Positions 1-10,700 of a stretch of 64,000 nt of DNA are shown piece by piece. This DNA comes from Rhyzopertha dominica (taxonomy: Eukaryota > Arthropoda > Insecta > Coleoptera > Bostrichidae), in the NCBI GenBank assembly GCA_025024175.1, contig QCXZ01000045.1:4156649-4220648 (forward strand). The letters are read 5' to 3'. How positions within the stretch are numbered: position 1 is the stretch's first letter; each line of letters opens with the position of its first letter. A program made the translations under genes and the position numbers. Below the pieces are notes generated by a model. It was not told the origin of the DNA and made no database searches. It was given only the letters and a program-made list of their open reading frames with translations.

Positions 1-38
1 AAGTTCCGAATCCCAGCACTGTACTGATCCCCACCGTT

Positions 39-1292
39 GTGTCGGTCCCCCCTCCGATCTACACCGTTTCCACCACGATGACATCGACGACGACCGTTAC
101 CACCGCCTATAAAAGTCCGATACCCACAGCTCTGAGAACAGTATCTAAACAGCCACTGCAGGAGACAGTAGCTAACCAGCCACCGCAGGAGACAGTAGCT
201 AACCAGCCACCACGGAAGACAGTAGCCGACCAGCCAACGCAGAAGACCGAACCAGTCCAACCCATGACAGAACCAGCATCAGTAGCAAGCCAGCTACAGC
301 AGGAGAGAGTTCCGATCCAAACGGTAACCAAGGACTATCCACCGACAAGAGCACCGATCCAGCCATCGCAGAAGGCAGTATCGTCCCAACCGTCGCAGGA
401 GCTAGTCACCAGCCAGTTACTGCTGCTTCCGATCCAGTCACCGATATCAAGCTCGCCGGAAAGGACAGCACCAAGCGAGCAACTGTACCAGGCAAGGACT
501 CTGCAACGGGACCGAGTCTTCCGTCCAAAATCGATCCAGCCACCGTCAGTCACCGACCCGCAGAAGAGAGTCGAAATCGAGGAGTTCTTCGAGACACTTC
601 TCCGAGTGACCAGTCCACAGGAGAGCAAGTCACCGCCACACGTAGTTCCCAGTCCAACCATGGAGGACCGACGGATGCCGGCAACCGTACCAGGACCCAG
701 CCAGACCACAACACCGCCGCCAGACCCCTCAAATGCGGGGGTATATACACTGACTCCAGTCCGCCGTGGCCGCATACGGTCCGACCTGAAGCCACACCGA
801 TGGGGAATCCACTTTGATGGATCCACCGATGGAGTCGCCTTCATGGAACAGCTGCTAGACGTTATGGACCGATACGATGTTTCACACGAGGAGGTGATGC
901 CGATCCTGCCCGAACTGCTATCTGGACTAGCCCTGGCCTGGTACCGTAACAACCGCCATGACTGGAGAGGCTGGGAAGACTTCGTGGCCGACTTCGAGCT
1001 GAATTACTACCCGGCTGACTACAAGATCAACCTCGAGAGGGAGATAAGTCAGCGTACTCAGCAGCCACACGAAACCGCCTTGGAGTACAGTACCGCCATT
1101 CGTACCCTGATCCGCCGTCATGGAAGCATGACACCGGCGCAGGAACTGTACTGGCTACACCGGAACATGTTGCCAGAGTACCGCATGTTCATCCGCCGCC
1201 AGGAATGCACCAGCGTTGCCAGTTTGCTGTCCGCCTCCAAGGAATTCGAGACCCTCCGCCAGGACCAGCCAACCGCTACCCCCAGGATGTAA
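39..1292 (+). CDS. Gag-like polyprotein of LTR retroelement
   Basis: A 417-codon open frame. Residues ~1-220 are low-complexity, rich in Pro, Gln, Thr and Ser, with short repeats built on an NQPPQETVA-like unit (about 160-240). Residues ~245-405 resemble the retrotransposon gag (capsid) domain: an HRWGIHFDGS start, ALAWYRNN, a WEDF segment, an ETALEYSTAIRTLIRR segment and a LHRNMLPEYR segment. That order is typical of Ty3/Gypsy capsid. The start is taken at the first ATG; a longer 5' extension off the window is possible. The frame ends at 1292 and the nucleocapsid knuckles continue in the -1 frame (1205-1660). Expected role: assembly of the cytoplasmic particle that packages element RNA. Confidence 0.8.
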   Translation: MSVPPPIYTVSTTMTSTTTVTTAYKSPIPTALRTVSKQPLQETVANQPPQETVANQPPRKTVADQPTQKTEPVQPMTEPASVASQLQQERVPIQTVTKDYPPTRAPIQPSQKAVSSQPSQELVTSQLLLLPIQSPISSSPERTAPSEQLYQARTLQRDRVFRPKSIQPPSVTDPQKRVEIEEFFETLLRVTSPQESKSPPHVVPSPTMEDRRMPATVPGPSQTTTPPPDPSNAGVYTLTPVRRGRIRSDLKPHRWGIHFDGSTDGVAFMEQLLDVMDRYDVSHEEVMPILPELLSGLALAWYRNNRHDWRGWEDFVADFELNYYPADYKINLEREISQRTQQPHETALEYSTAIRTLIRRHGSMTPAQELYWLHRNMLPEYRMFIRRQECTSVASLLSASKEFETLRQDQPTATPRM

Positions 1293-1660
1293 CCGAAAGG
1301 CCTGAAGAAAGAAGACCCGTCCCGCAACCAAGGATTTCAGTTGATCGTGGGAATCCACCGACATGCCGACAACCCCAGGAATATCACCAGAAACAAGAAC
1401 CGCCACCCAGACGTTTCAATCCACCGGAACAGACACCCATACCGCAATTGACACACCAACCGCAGGATAACAGACCTAGTCATCGCCACCGAGAAGACAC
1501 ATCCGACCGTATCGACACCAGCCGTCCCGTGTGTTGGAGATGTGGGCAGAGAGGCCACTCACGCAGTCAGTGCCAGAACCCCTTTGTGAAGTTCTGCTCA
1601 AGGTGTGGCCGCCGTGGAATTTTCTCACGGGATTGCACATGCCGGAATTCGGAAAACTAG
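1205..1660 (+). CDS. Nucleocapsid-like CCHC zinc-knuckle segment
   Basis: This open frame overlaps the end of gag by about 88 nt in the -1 frame. Its C-terminal part (nt ~1531-1645) has a canonical knuckle, CWRCGQRGHSRSQC (CX2CX4HX4C). It is followed by CSRCGRRGIFSRDC, in which the His is replaced by Ile. The upstream part is Pro/Gln/Arg-rich, as expected for a basic linker between capsid and nucleocapsid. The ATG at 1205 is probably not used; the segment would be made by frameshifting from gag or is the product of decay. It stops at TAG 1658-1660, overlapping the protease frame. Expected role: binding element RNA. Confidence 0.7.
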   Translation: MHQRCQFAVRLQGIRDPPPGPANRYPQDVTERPEERRPVPQPRISVDRGNPPTCRQPQEYHQKQEPPPRRFNPPEQTPIPQLTHQPQDNRPSHRHREDTSDRIDTSRPVCWRCGQRGHSRSQCQNPFVKFCSRCGRRGIFSRDCTCRNSEN

Positions 1661-3051
1661 ATGGCAGCACATCAGTCTGGAGGCCTGAACTGCTGCCCGT
1701 ACACACCGCCTCCGAAAACCGACCACACATAAGGATCCACATACAGGGAAGACCGTTCACTGCACTCATCGATACCGGATCCGTATCTTCATGCATAGGA
1801 CCTACCGTTGCGCAATATCTGGAAAGAACCGGAGTCCCTGAACAAAATTCAGGCTCTCCGACCGCCAGAGTAATCGATGGCCGCCAGGTCCAGATCTCCA
1901 AGGCCTACGAGGTAGAGGTCCGCATAGAAGACGAAGTCCGACAACACCGTTTCCTGCACATACCTACGATGACCAGCGAAGTACTACTTGGAATGGATTT
2001 TCTCCGAACCATGAACCTGCACATGAACTTCCAATCCGGGTTCGTGTTTCACAGGAACCGCAACATTTCTCTACCGAACTGCCGGACCATCCAGCAACCC
2101 GACACCACCGTCACCGCTAGCACCGAGCTCAAGCCTGTCTTGAAACACCGCAAAGGAGTCCCCAAAAAGGTCAACAGTACACTACCTAGGGATCCCGTAC
2201 CAGTTACCGATATAGGAGCCACCGACATAATCCAGGAGAACGATGCCGCCACCCAGGAACTGCAAGATTGTTCTTGGTACCGACGCCGATTCACGGAAGT
2301 CCAGCGGCATCCAGATCAATTCCCAGATTACCGCATCACCGACCACCGACTTTACCACCACATAGACGGCCACCACAGTGACAAGGTGCTGTCCAAACCG
2401 TGGAAATTATGTGTACCGAAGCCTCTCCGCCGTCGTATGTTAGAAGAGAAGCACGACGCACCGACCGCCGGACATTTAGGGGTATCCAGGACGATAGCCC
2501 GACTGGCCCAGCAATATTACTGGCCAGGAATGTTCCGGGACGCCGCAAAGTACGTTCGTAGATGCCAGCACTGCCAGGGTGTTAAAATTTCACAGCAGAG
2601 GCCACACGGACGACTTCAGCGAACGGCAAACCGCAACCAGTGGAAACCTGTCAGCACCGACCGACGCCGACCTGCAACGGAAGAAAGCTCCAATGCCGAG
2701 CATCCGAAGACTACGCCCTCCAAGTCCAGCCAAAGGATCCGCATTCAGCCGGATCAATGCTGGCGATGTGGCGAGCCAGGTCACCGACGTAATGGCTGCT
2801 TACAGCCACCGATGCTGTTCTGTTCCCGATGCGGAACAGTAGGCATCATGTCCAGGAAGTGCGACTGCCCGACAGAGCCCAGAAGGCCAACGAGGGAAAG
2901 AGAGGCCTCGTTCGAACAGTCCACGCCGAGCAGACGGATCCACACCCGAAGGATGACTTCCCAAAGGAAGGTCCACCGAAGGATGACCAGGATAACCGCG
3001 GAACGCGATATTTTCAGTATTGTAAATTCGCCGCTATTGACTTGTACATAG
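1531..3051 (+). CDS. Protease - integrase zinc-binding - second knuckle polyprotein
   Basis: A 506-codon frame, again -1 relative to the preceding one. Residues ~65-155 look like a retropepsin: ALIDTGS with the catalytic Asp at residue 81 (nt 1771-1773), and a distal LLGMDFL motif. Residues ~255-355 match the Ty3/Gypsy integrase N-terminal zinc-binding region: HDAPTAGH, then QQYYWPGM, then CQHC. Reverse transcriptase and RNase H, expected between these two, are absent. After the HHCC region the integrase DDE core is also missing. Instead there is a basic linker and a second knuckle pair (CWRCGEPGHRRNGC, then CSRCGTVGIMSRKC). The first ~45 codons are probably a shadow of the knuckle frame. This is a non-autonomous or chimeric element. 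Confidence 0.75.
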   Translation: MLEMWAERPLTQSVPEPLCEVLLKVWPPWNFLTGLHMPEFGKLDGSTSVWRPELLPVHTASENRPHIRIHIQGRPFTALIDTGSVSSCIGPTVAQYLERTGVPEQNSGSPTARVIDGRQVQISKAYEVEVRIEDEVRQHRFLHIPTMTSEVLLGMDFLRTMNLHMNFQSGFVFHRNRNISLPNCRTIQQPDTTVTASTELKPVLKHRKGVPKKVNSTLPRDPVPVTDIGATDIIQENDAATQELQDCSWYRRRFTEVQRHPDQFPDYRITDHRLYHHIDGHHSDKVLSKPWKLCVPKPLRRRMLEEKHDAPTAGHLGVSRTIARLAQQYYWPGMFRDAAKYVRRCQHCQGVKISQQRPHGRLQRTANRNQWKPVSTDRRRPATEESSNAEHPKTTPSKSSQRIRIQPDQCWRCGEPGHRRNGCLQPPMLFCSRCGTVGIMSRKCDCPTEPRRPTREREASFEQSTPSRRIHTRRMTSQRKVHRRMTRITAERDIFSIVNSPLLTCT

Positions 3052-3456
3052 ATGAAATACTTTAGAATTGTAAATAGTTAGATTAAGATGAAATACTATA
3101 GGATTGTAAATAATTAGGATAAGTGAAATATTATAGGTTCTTTTTCCGCGCCCCCCGAAGTAAGAGGAGAATGTAACGAAGTTACAAACCGGGCCTTAGT
3201 CAAGTTTCAATCCGCGGCCGTATATCTGTCTCAAGTCCGCGATTCGCGGAGTTCGGACGAACAACACATGCTGGCGCCACTAGTCAGCTCTCTTGTTCCT
3301 CCCGCTCCAGCCGATGTAAATAAAAGCTGTGACCGTCCACTGCTCGATTGAGTGGTGACCGACCTATCGTCCGATCCACTCGCAGCGATATCTAGGTGAG
3401 GGAGCTCCGTCACTCTCACCACATCGCTTGCTTAGCCGTATAAGCCCGCGTGCTGC

Positions 3457-3855
3457 GCGTTGTCACAGCCGCCGTAGTGCGGGGAGCCGCTATTTGATGC
3501 ACAGTGTATGGTAGCTTTCCGTGCACCTTGTATCTTGTCAGCGACTCGTACCGCACGCAGGGGGCTGCTAGAGAGTTTCTAATGCACAGGTAGTTTTCCG
3601 GGTATTACAGACTCTTAGGCAGCTCTCTCTTGTTCGACCGTTATTTGCCCGTGTGTTTCGCGTTGTCACAGCCGCCGTAGTCCGGGGGAGCCGTTGTTTG
3701 ATACACGGTGTATGGTAGTTTTCCGTGCACTTTGTATCTTGTCAGCGACTCGTACCGCACGCAGGGGGTTGCTAGAGAGTTTCTAATGCACGGTAGCTTT
3801 CCGGGTATTACAGACTCGTAAGGCAGCTCTCTCTCTCTTGCTCGACCGTTATCTT
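3457..3855 (+). repeat. Two 203-bp tandem copies inside the LTR
   Basis: GCGTTGTCACAGCCGCCGTAG begins at 3457 and again at 3660, a spacing of 203 bp. The copies stay alignable through the CTCGACCGTTAT-like end, with a few substitutions and small indels (for example CTCTCTCTCTC length). They lie upstream of the TATA-like motif, the usual place for duplicated enhancer units in LTR U3 regions. Confidence 0.85.
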
Positions 3856-3947
3856 CACGCGCTGGTATTCACGTTCTTTTTGTCTTACACTCTCGCTCCG
3901 ACTAGCTCCTTTTATTATCTCATACTAAGAGCCGCGTTGCAACCGTA

Positions 3948-3955
3948 CTATAAAA
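3948..3955 (+). promoter_or_regulatory. TATA-like motif of the LTR
   Basis: CTATAAAA lies downstream of the 203-bp duplicated block and about 90 bp upstream of an AATAAA hexamer (4039-4044), an order consistent with U3-R-U5. This is inference from motifs only. Confidence 0.35.
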
Positions 3956-4628
3956 TTACATAACCGTAGCTTGACCGAGGCTTACTTAAGAGGGGGTTCC
4001 GTTTTGTTTATAACCGCTATTAAGTTTTGTTGTTTTGAAAATAAACCGTGATTTAGGCGATTGCTGGTTTTCTTTCTGCTCGCACCGCTTGCTTCCCCGC
4101 ATCCCGCTAACATCCCTTTCAGCTTGCGGCATCCACCCTCGGGGTTGTTCCCTGGAGTGCCGATCTTCACTGCAGCTACCCTGGTCTGCACACGTAAGAG
4201 GGATCGTGTGTAGTGGTCTGAGGAGCATACCTCAGGATAATAAAAAACTGGCGCCCGAGAAACCGTTTTGACGCTGAGCTTAGTGCTTACGTCACTCATT
4301 ACGTAACCGCCCGACCGTCCGCCCTCCGATCCGAAGACCCGTTCCGCCGCTCAACGAAAAAGGCGTCACATAACAAATATGATCTATGATCTAAAAAAGG
4401 GAAGTTTGATTTTCTTCCAAAAGCGCATAGTTTAGAAGGTATTTTTGAAAAACCAAAACAAGTGCGAAAAAGTAGTTAGCACAGGATTGCAAATCTGGAT
4501 TTGTATGACCAGTAGAGGTTCAAAACACAAGCGAAAATCGCTAGTAATCCGTTTAATGTAGGTTAATGCCTTTTTTTGTGTGATATTTTACTGCTATACT
4601 TCACTTACCTTAATTTGTGTATCTACAG

Positions 4629-4760
4629 CAACGGATGTAATAAGAGGAATAGAATGGTCAGAGGAGTTAGACAAAACATTCAGAAACAATTATAAGGAAG
4701 ATCCCACCTTGTCCTGGCAGTATTTTGGAAGTTCCACTGGCTTCATGCGTCAGTTTCCAG
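4629..4760 (+). CDS. CACNA2D: alpha-2/delta exon 1 of window (VWA_N end)
   Basis: Acceptor ATCTACAG|CA; donor CCAG|GTAAGA. Encodes [11 protein letters not shown] and [17 protein letters not shown], the conserved strip before the VWA domain. The first codon is completed by an exon off the window. Confidence 0.93.
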
Positions 4761-7700
4761 GTAAGACGAGGCTATCATTCAAAGAACCACCTGTTGATTC
4801 TGTTTGTCTTTCAAAAGCGATAAGTTGGGTTCAAGAACCCATAGATCTTTTCGATTGCCGTACCCGTTCCTGGTACATAGAAGCAGCATCATCTCCGAAG
4901 GACGTCATAATCTTAGTTGACAGATCGGGCTCCATGACTGGGATGAGACGTGAGATCGCGAAACACGTTGTTCACAACATCTTAGACACCCTTGGAAACA
5001 ACGATTACGTCAACATATTCACTTTTAGCAACACCACTGAAGCTCTAGTGCCATGCTTCGACAAAATCCTTGTGCAGGTATGTAAAATATTTTTCACTGA
5101 TTGCTTATCTATTCTCTTCAGATCGTGAATCAACTCTTCCGTCTTATAGTTTCGCAATCTCCCTCTTGCTTTTTAACATAATCACTCCAATATTTATCAG
5201 AAACAGAGTTTGTTTGCAATGTGTAAGAAAGTTTCAGAGAATGGTTCACCAAATAATTTCTTCACTTACCCTTCTCAGTGAATTGTTTGGTTCTGGCAAG
5301 TCTTTAGGAAAACGACTGTTTGGGCGGTTAACGTGTTGGAAAGCAATAACGAAAACGCGTAAGTGATAAGTCACTTTACTGATAACCACACAAGAAAAAT
5401 CAAAACGTTTTACAAAACTTTCTCTGACATTTCTCTCTAAAGAAGCAAGCATCGCCATCTTGGCTTTCTTGACTGACTACTATCTACTACTACAGACTAC
5501 AGAGCATCTCACCTACCAACAAGACAAAATTAACTGAATAATAGCACATTTCCCACAAATTAAATGCAATTTATTGTTGTGTTCCCTACATGTGTTATGC
5601 GCTTCCCCTAGAATGATTATGGGTGTCTGAAACATACTGATTCCTATTTTCTGTGAACACCATATTTGGTTTATTAATGACATACCTCACCATTACACTT
5701 TTTCTGTAAGTACATGCTGTAAACTGACTTTTATACGTTTTTACTAGCATGTGTAAACCCGCTTCGCTGAATCAGTTTATTTTTTGTATTTCTATGCAGT
5801 TTTCAGTCGTATCGTAAGTGGATAAAACACGGGAATGCAGTCGCGTTTATACAGACAAGTTGGGCTTCTAGATTCTTATGGAATGGAACATTCGAGACTG
5901 CAGAACGTTATGTGTAATTCTGGAAGATTGTATAATATTCTACAAAAAACTTCCCAAAACGTCGATATTCAACTTCGGACTTCTTGCGTTTGATGGTTAA
6001 TTTTTCAGAATGTTCTAAGACTTCTCGAAACGTCTATATTTGACGTCTTCGCCGCGACACGGATACGGAAATGTGCCACATTTTTATCTTTCGTCCTCTA
6101 TTAAATTCCCTGGACTAGAATGTTCTATGAGCTCTCGAATCGTCGATTTTCTATATCTCCACCGCGACACGGTTACGGCAATTTGCTATACCTACGGGTT
6201 CTTTCGTTTGCTGGTAGATATTCCAGAATGTTGTATGACCTTCTTAAAAGATCGATTTTCGATTTTTCTATCGCGAGACAGTTTCGACAATGTGCCACAC
6301 TTGGGAATTCTTTAGTCTTTAACAATTTTCTATAACGTTCTTTCATTCTCGAAACATTAACATTCCATTTCCTCTCTGCAATAAATTTTCCAGAATCTCC
6401 CCTGGGGTTAATTTTCCTGAATGTTCTACGAACCCCTCGAAACGTCGATTTTTGGTATCGGTAATGTGTCACACTTGTGGGTCCTCTCGTCTTTTGTAAA
6501 ATTTTCTAGAATGCTCTCCAACCTTCTTAAAGCATCGATGTTTGGTTTAGTTTAAAAACCCTCTCTTGCCTACCAGTTTCGCGGCTCTTTATTAGCTGCT
6601 TCCTCAGGGTAACTGAAATTATACAATACATATATATTACAGATAAATTATTTCTCTTCATCAATGGTCCTAAATAAATGGCTAATTATTACTACAGCCT
6701 TTAAACCTACATAGTTCATCGACACTTATGCAGAATGGTTGCTGTCAATGATGTAGATATACGCTACCAGTGATACATAATTTCTACATAATTTAAGATA
6801 CATATTACATATTGCTACATACATACAAGTCAATATGGAGACCTTCTATGTCAGTTAATTATATTTGTTGTTCTTTATTGATGTCTTTTGCTTTTATTTT
6901 ATTTCATGTATTTGTATAAATTATTCTATTACCTAATATCAATCTTAAAATTATTGTCTTATTCTGCTAAATTCTCATTTTAATTTGTTTTATCTACGTC
7001 TAGTATTTTACTTTTTGTAGAATTAAAACTGTCGCCCAACTTACGGTGATGGAAAGCTAAAGCAGTTCTATCCTTTGTCTATGTGTGTTACGTTGCAGAC
7101 GTTTTTATGTTGTAGAATTCTATTTTTAATGTTTTAGGTATTTGTCCCACATAATACAGGTCACAGTTGGTGCACGTCTTTTATTTATTATATTCCTTGG
7201 GTGAATTTGTAAGTTTCCTACCGATAGACGGTTTCGGCAACCTGCCACACTTGAGGATTCTCTCATCTTCTATTGAGTCGTCTAGAATATTCTATGACAT
7301 TCTCGAAACGTCAAACACTTCACTTCCCTCTTCTCAGATGTTCACATTCCCGGCAACCAAATTGTTTCATTATCAATGGGAGAATAGCCTACATCCACTC
7401 TTGCAACCAAGAGTTTATGGTCTTAGGGGTTACGGAAAAAAATAAGCGTGTACAAACAGACTCATAAAGCTTTGTTTTTATTTATATATCTATAAGTTAG
7501 ATTGGTTTTCTAGGCAAACTTGGCAAACGTGAGACTGTTCAAAGAAAGCATGAGTACATTCAGAACTGAGCAGATTGCAAATTTTTCGCTGGCTTTGACC
7601 ACGGCATTTGAACTTTTAGAAGAGTACAGGGTACATAAAAGAGGTAGGCATATTTTATGATAAAATTTTGTCATTAACTTTTAAAAGACCATAAATTTTA

Positions 7701-10700
7701 ACAGGAGCACAGTGCAATCAAGCTATAATGCTGATAACTGATGGAGTGCAGTACAATTACAAAGATATCTTCAAAAAGTATAACTGGCAGAATCTTCCAT
7801 TTATGCCCGTAAGGGTGTTCACTTATCTGATTGGACGAGAAGTTTCAGATGTGAGGGAGGTGAAATGGATGGCCTGTGCCAATCAAGGTAAAATTTAAAT
7901 TACTCTAACCTGCACTTAAATGAAGGATATCTGTTTAGGTTACTATGTCCACTTGAGTACCTATGCCGAGGTCCGAGAAGAAGTACTGCGATATGTGCCT
8001 GTAATGGCTCGACCGATGGTACTAAATCCAACCCACAGGCCTAACCCAGCTTGGAGTCCCGTATATGCGGATGTAACAGATCCAAAGCTGACCAACTGGC
8101 TATGGGTCAATCGTCAGAGGAACCAACAGAGAGAAATGTTTTTGATGTATAGGAGGAATAAGACCCTGTACAGTCCAGATGAGCAGGACCGGAAATGGGT
8201 TCACCAACAGAAATTGGTGAGTTCAAAAGAATTCGATGTAGGTAATAATTGAGTTTTCTCGGACAATTCTATAATTTTGTTAGTTTATTATTATTTCATC
8301 GGTCCATTGTGGTTTTCCATCCCTCTCTCATAATTTTGATCGAGATTTTCATAAATACTCGTTTTCCATCTAAAGTGGAAGTTCACTTTAAGAATATTTT
8401 CTTTTGAAGAATTAATTAATAACTCCATTTAGAGAAGATGGATCAGTTTTCAATTTTTAACTTTTTTATATTATGCTGACTTTGTACGCAATTGTGTACT
8501 TCATAAAAAGGTAACTCAGAAAGGTTTACTTTAATTAATAACTAATAGGGTTGTTTTCTTCGTTCCGTGTAAAATAGTGGCAAAGCAAATGCGAGGTTTT
8601 AAAAAACTGCGAATTATTTGAATTGTTGTAAATGTAATTACTAGAAATAAGATTCAAAAACAATGTTTATCTTGCACCATTGTTTATTATTTATAGTGTG
8701 GGAACTACTCTTCTATTTAGTTCATTTTGTGGTTTAAAAGCAATTAGCTAGAAAGTATTCTCCACATACCACAAATGATACTCGAATGGATGTAAGGCTG
8801 CGAGACTGCACGTCCCAATTGTTTGTCCGTTTTACCTGTTCTTCACACATGGCATCTTCTCTTGGGAAGTGGTGAAATGTGATATTTGAGTTTGTTAAAT
8901 ATTTATTACTAAAGTTCTTTACCGCACAATTTTTCTATGTGATACCTTCGGCATTTTCGAAACTAACAATTTTTACACTTTTCAAGGTACAAAATTAAAG
9001 CAAAATGTCTTACTTCTTCGTATTCAACTTCAATGTCACAATATACAACATATAACTTTTAACACAAAAATACTACCAAAAAGGTTAACAGATTGCAAAA
9101 TAATAATAACTATAACATATTAAAATATCCTATAAGTAGGTACGTTGGGAACTTGCGACAATTTTTTGCTAGATACCAAAGCTTGACATCAACTTGATTT
9201 GAACGTACTTTGATTTAAACGCAATCGTACTTCACACACACAGCACAGAGTGCCATGTATGAATGTTGTATCCATAACAGTATCGTGTATTGTTGGTTGC
9301 AGCAATAGCGTTTACGGTTATCTAATATGAGTGTCCACTACCTGGTCCTAACTTAATAACAGTAATAATAAAAATAAATAAATAAATAAATCTTCTGAAT
9401 GACGATTTGCGATCTCGCAAACTACAAAAATTGGCGATCGACGCATAACATTTGTTACTGCCAGTGGAAGGCGGAAAGTAGCTCCATGCCTTAATGACAC
9501 GCGTGGCACATAAAAGGGCAGTTGTGATAGAAGTAATGGACAATCAATTTTATTTTTTATTAGTTTGACAAGAAAGTTGAGACAATTGTCGTCTCTTCTT
9601 TGGCTTAGTGTAGTCATACCATGTCAACACAGCAATTCATTTTGATCACTACCTATATGAGGTATATACCATTTAATTTAAAAGAAAGGAACTTTAAAAA
9701 CTGCCGTTGAAATCGATCTAACTGAAGTAATTAACACACATAGATAGAGTGCCAGACCAAAGAAGCATATTCAATCTTACTTAGGACAAAAGCATAAAAT
9801 GAATTTTTTAAAGTATAATATCAGAAGTTTCTACCAACACGCATGCTTTCATCCAATATATTTAAGTAGATGTATATACCTGCCCTGTCACAATGATATT
9901 AGTGTTAATGTTAAAGTAAGGTGGTAATATTAATGCCCAGAAAAGTTCTGGATTTCTCCATTAACATCTACCAATAAGAAACGATCCTGGTTTGTCATGA
10001 GATATGCTCATTGGCTTGTTAAATGTCAGATCTCTTGCTAATATCATTTTATATCATAATTTGATGCAATGCGGTTGTAGCCCTCGATCACAAATCGTTA
10101 TTGCAACACATTTGTAGGTTTTCCTAGACCCAATGAAGTGAGATACTAGCAACAAAAAAATATTTCTGTTATATTGTCTTATTTTCGCCTTCTAAAGTTT
10201 TCCGCCAAATTCAAATATTGCTAGCAACGTCAGTTGTCCCGGCTAGAGTGGGGAGTGTGATGGGATGGCATTTCGCCACGGTAAACCTACCGCGATTTCG
10301 CGTTTGACTCATAGAAGAGACATCTGTTCAGTGTTGCCAACTTAGCGGATAAAATTCTCGCTCAACCGAAAAATATAAGTTTTAGCGGTTAGCAGATATT
10401 TTAACGGAATAAGAAAGTTTTTAATTAATATTAATGTTTCACTTTGGCGTATAAATATGGGAAACTTAAATATGAAGTATCTACAATCGATTTATTTATG
10501 CTCGGTGACTCGATGATTACTGTATTCCTTGCCTGGGAAATATTATATTTCCTGCTTTTTTTACCTAACAATCCAAAATTTACCAGCGTCTCAATAGTGC
10601 TTGTGTTTCACGTTGCAGCTCAGACTGTCAGATGAGGCAGATATTATTATTATCTTAAACCAAGTAAAAAGCAAAGAAACATATTTCTGAAAGGAACACG

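Larger units (their letters stand above)
1..4375 (+). mobile_element. 3' part of an RT-less Ty3/Gypsy-type LTR element
   Basis: The sequence shows gag, CCHC knuckles, an aspartic protease, an integrase HHCC zinc-binding region, a second knuckle pair, a purine tract (about 3156-3171) and an LTR starting TGTAACGAAG at 3172. No reverse transcriptase or RNase H segment lies between protease and integrase, and no integrase catalytic core follows the zinc region, so the copy cannot be autonomous. Coding is split over three frames. The 5' LTR lies off the window. GC content drops sharply near 4375, which I take as the end of element-derived DNA. The element has the same orientation as the host calcium-channel gene. 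It is probably in one of that gene's introns, because the first downstream exon starts mid-protein. Confidence 0.85.
3172..4375 (+). repeat. Long terminal repeat (3' boundary uncertain)
   Basis: It starts TGTAACGAAGTTACA right after a purine-rich tract. Candidate right ends are 3960 (...ATTACA, matching the TGTAA start), about 4248 (just before a TGGCGCCC primer-site-like motif) and 4375 (...CATAACA, where GC content falls). A TATA-like CTATAAAA (3948-3955) and later AATAAA (4039-4044) favour a longer LTR. The 5' LTR is off the window, so the boundary and target duplication cannot be tested here. Confidence 0.65.
5078..7513 (+). other. Intron 2, with a diverged ~90-110 bp repeat cluster
   Basis: A 2.4-kb intron, AT-rich. 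It contains the degenerate repeat cluster at 5880-6545 and a further unit at 7195-7335. I see no conserved coding segment in the rest. Confidence 0.8.

Noticed and set aside
335..952. 205-codon minus-strand frame opposite gag
   Set aside because: It is antisense to a better supported gag frame and shows no recognisable domain.
1651..1660. GGAAAAC before TAG as a programmed -1 slippery site
   Set aside because: It does not fit X XXY YYZ (G GAA AAC), so it is kept only as a side remark in the frameshift finding.
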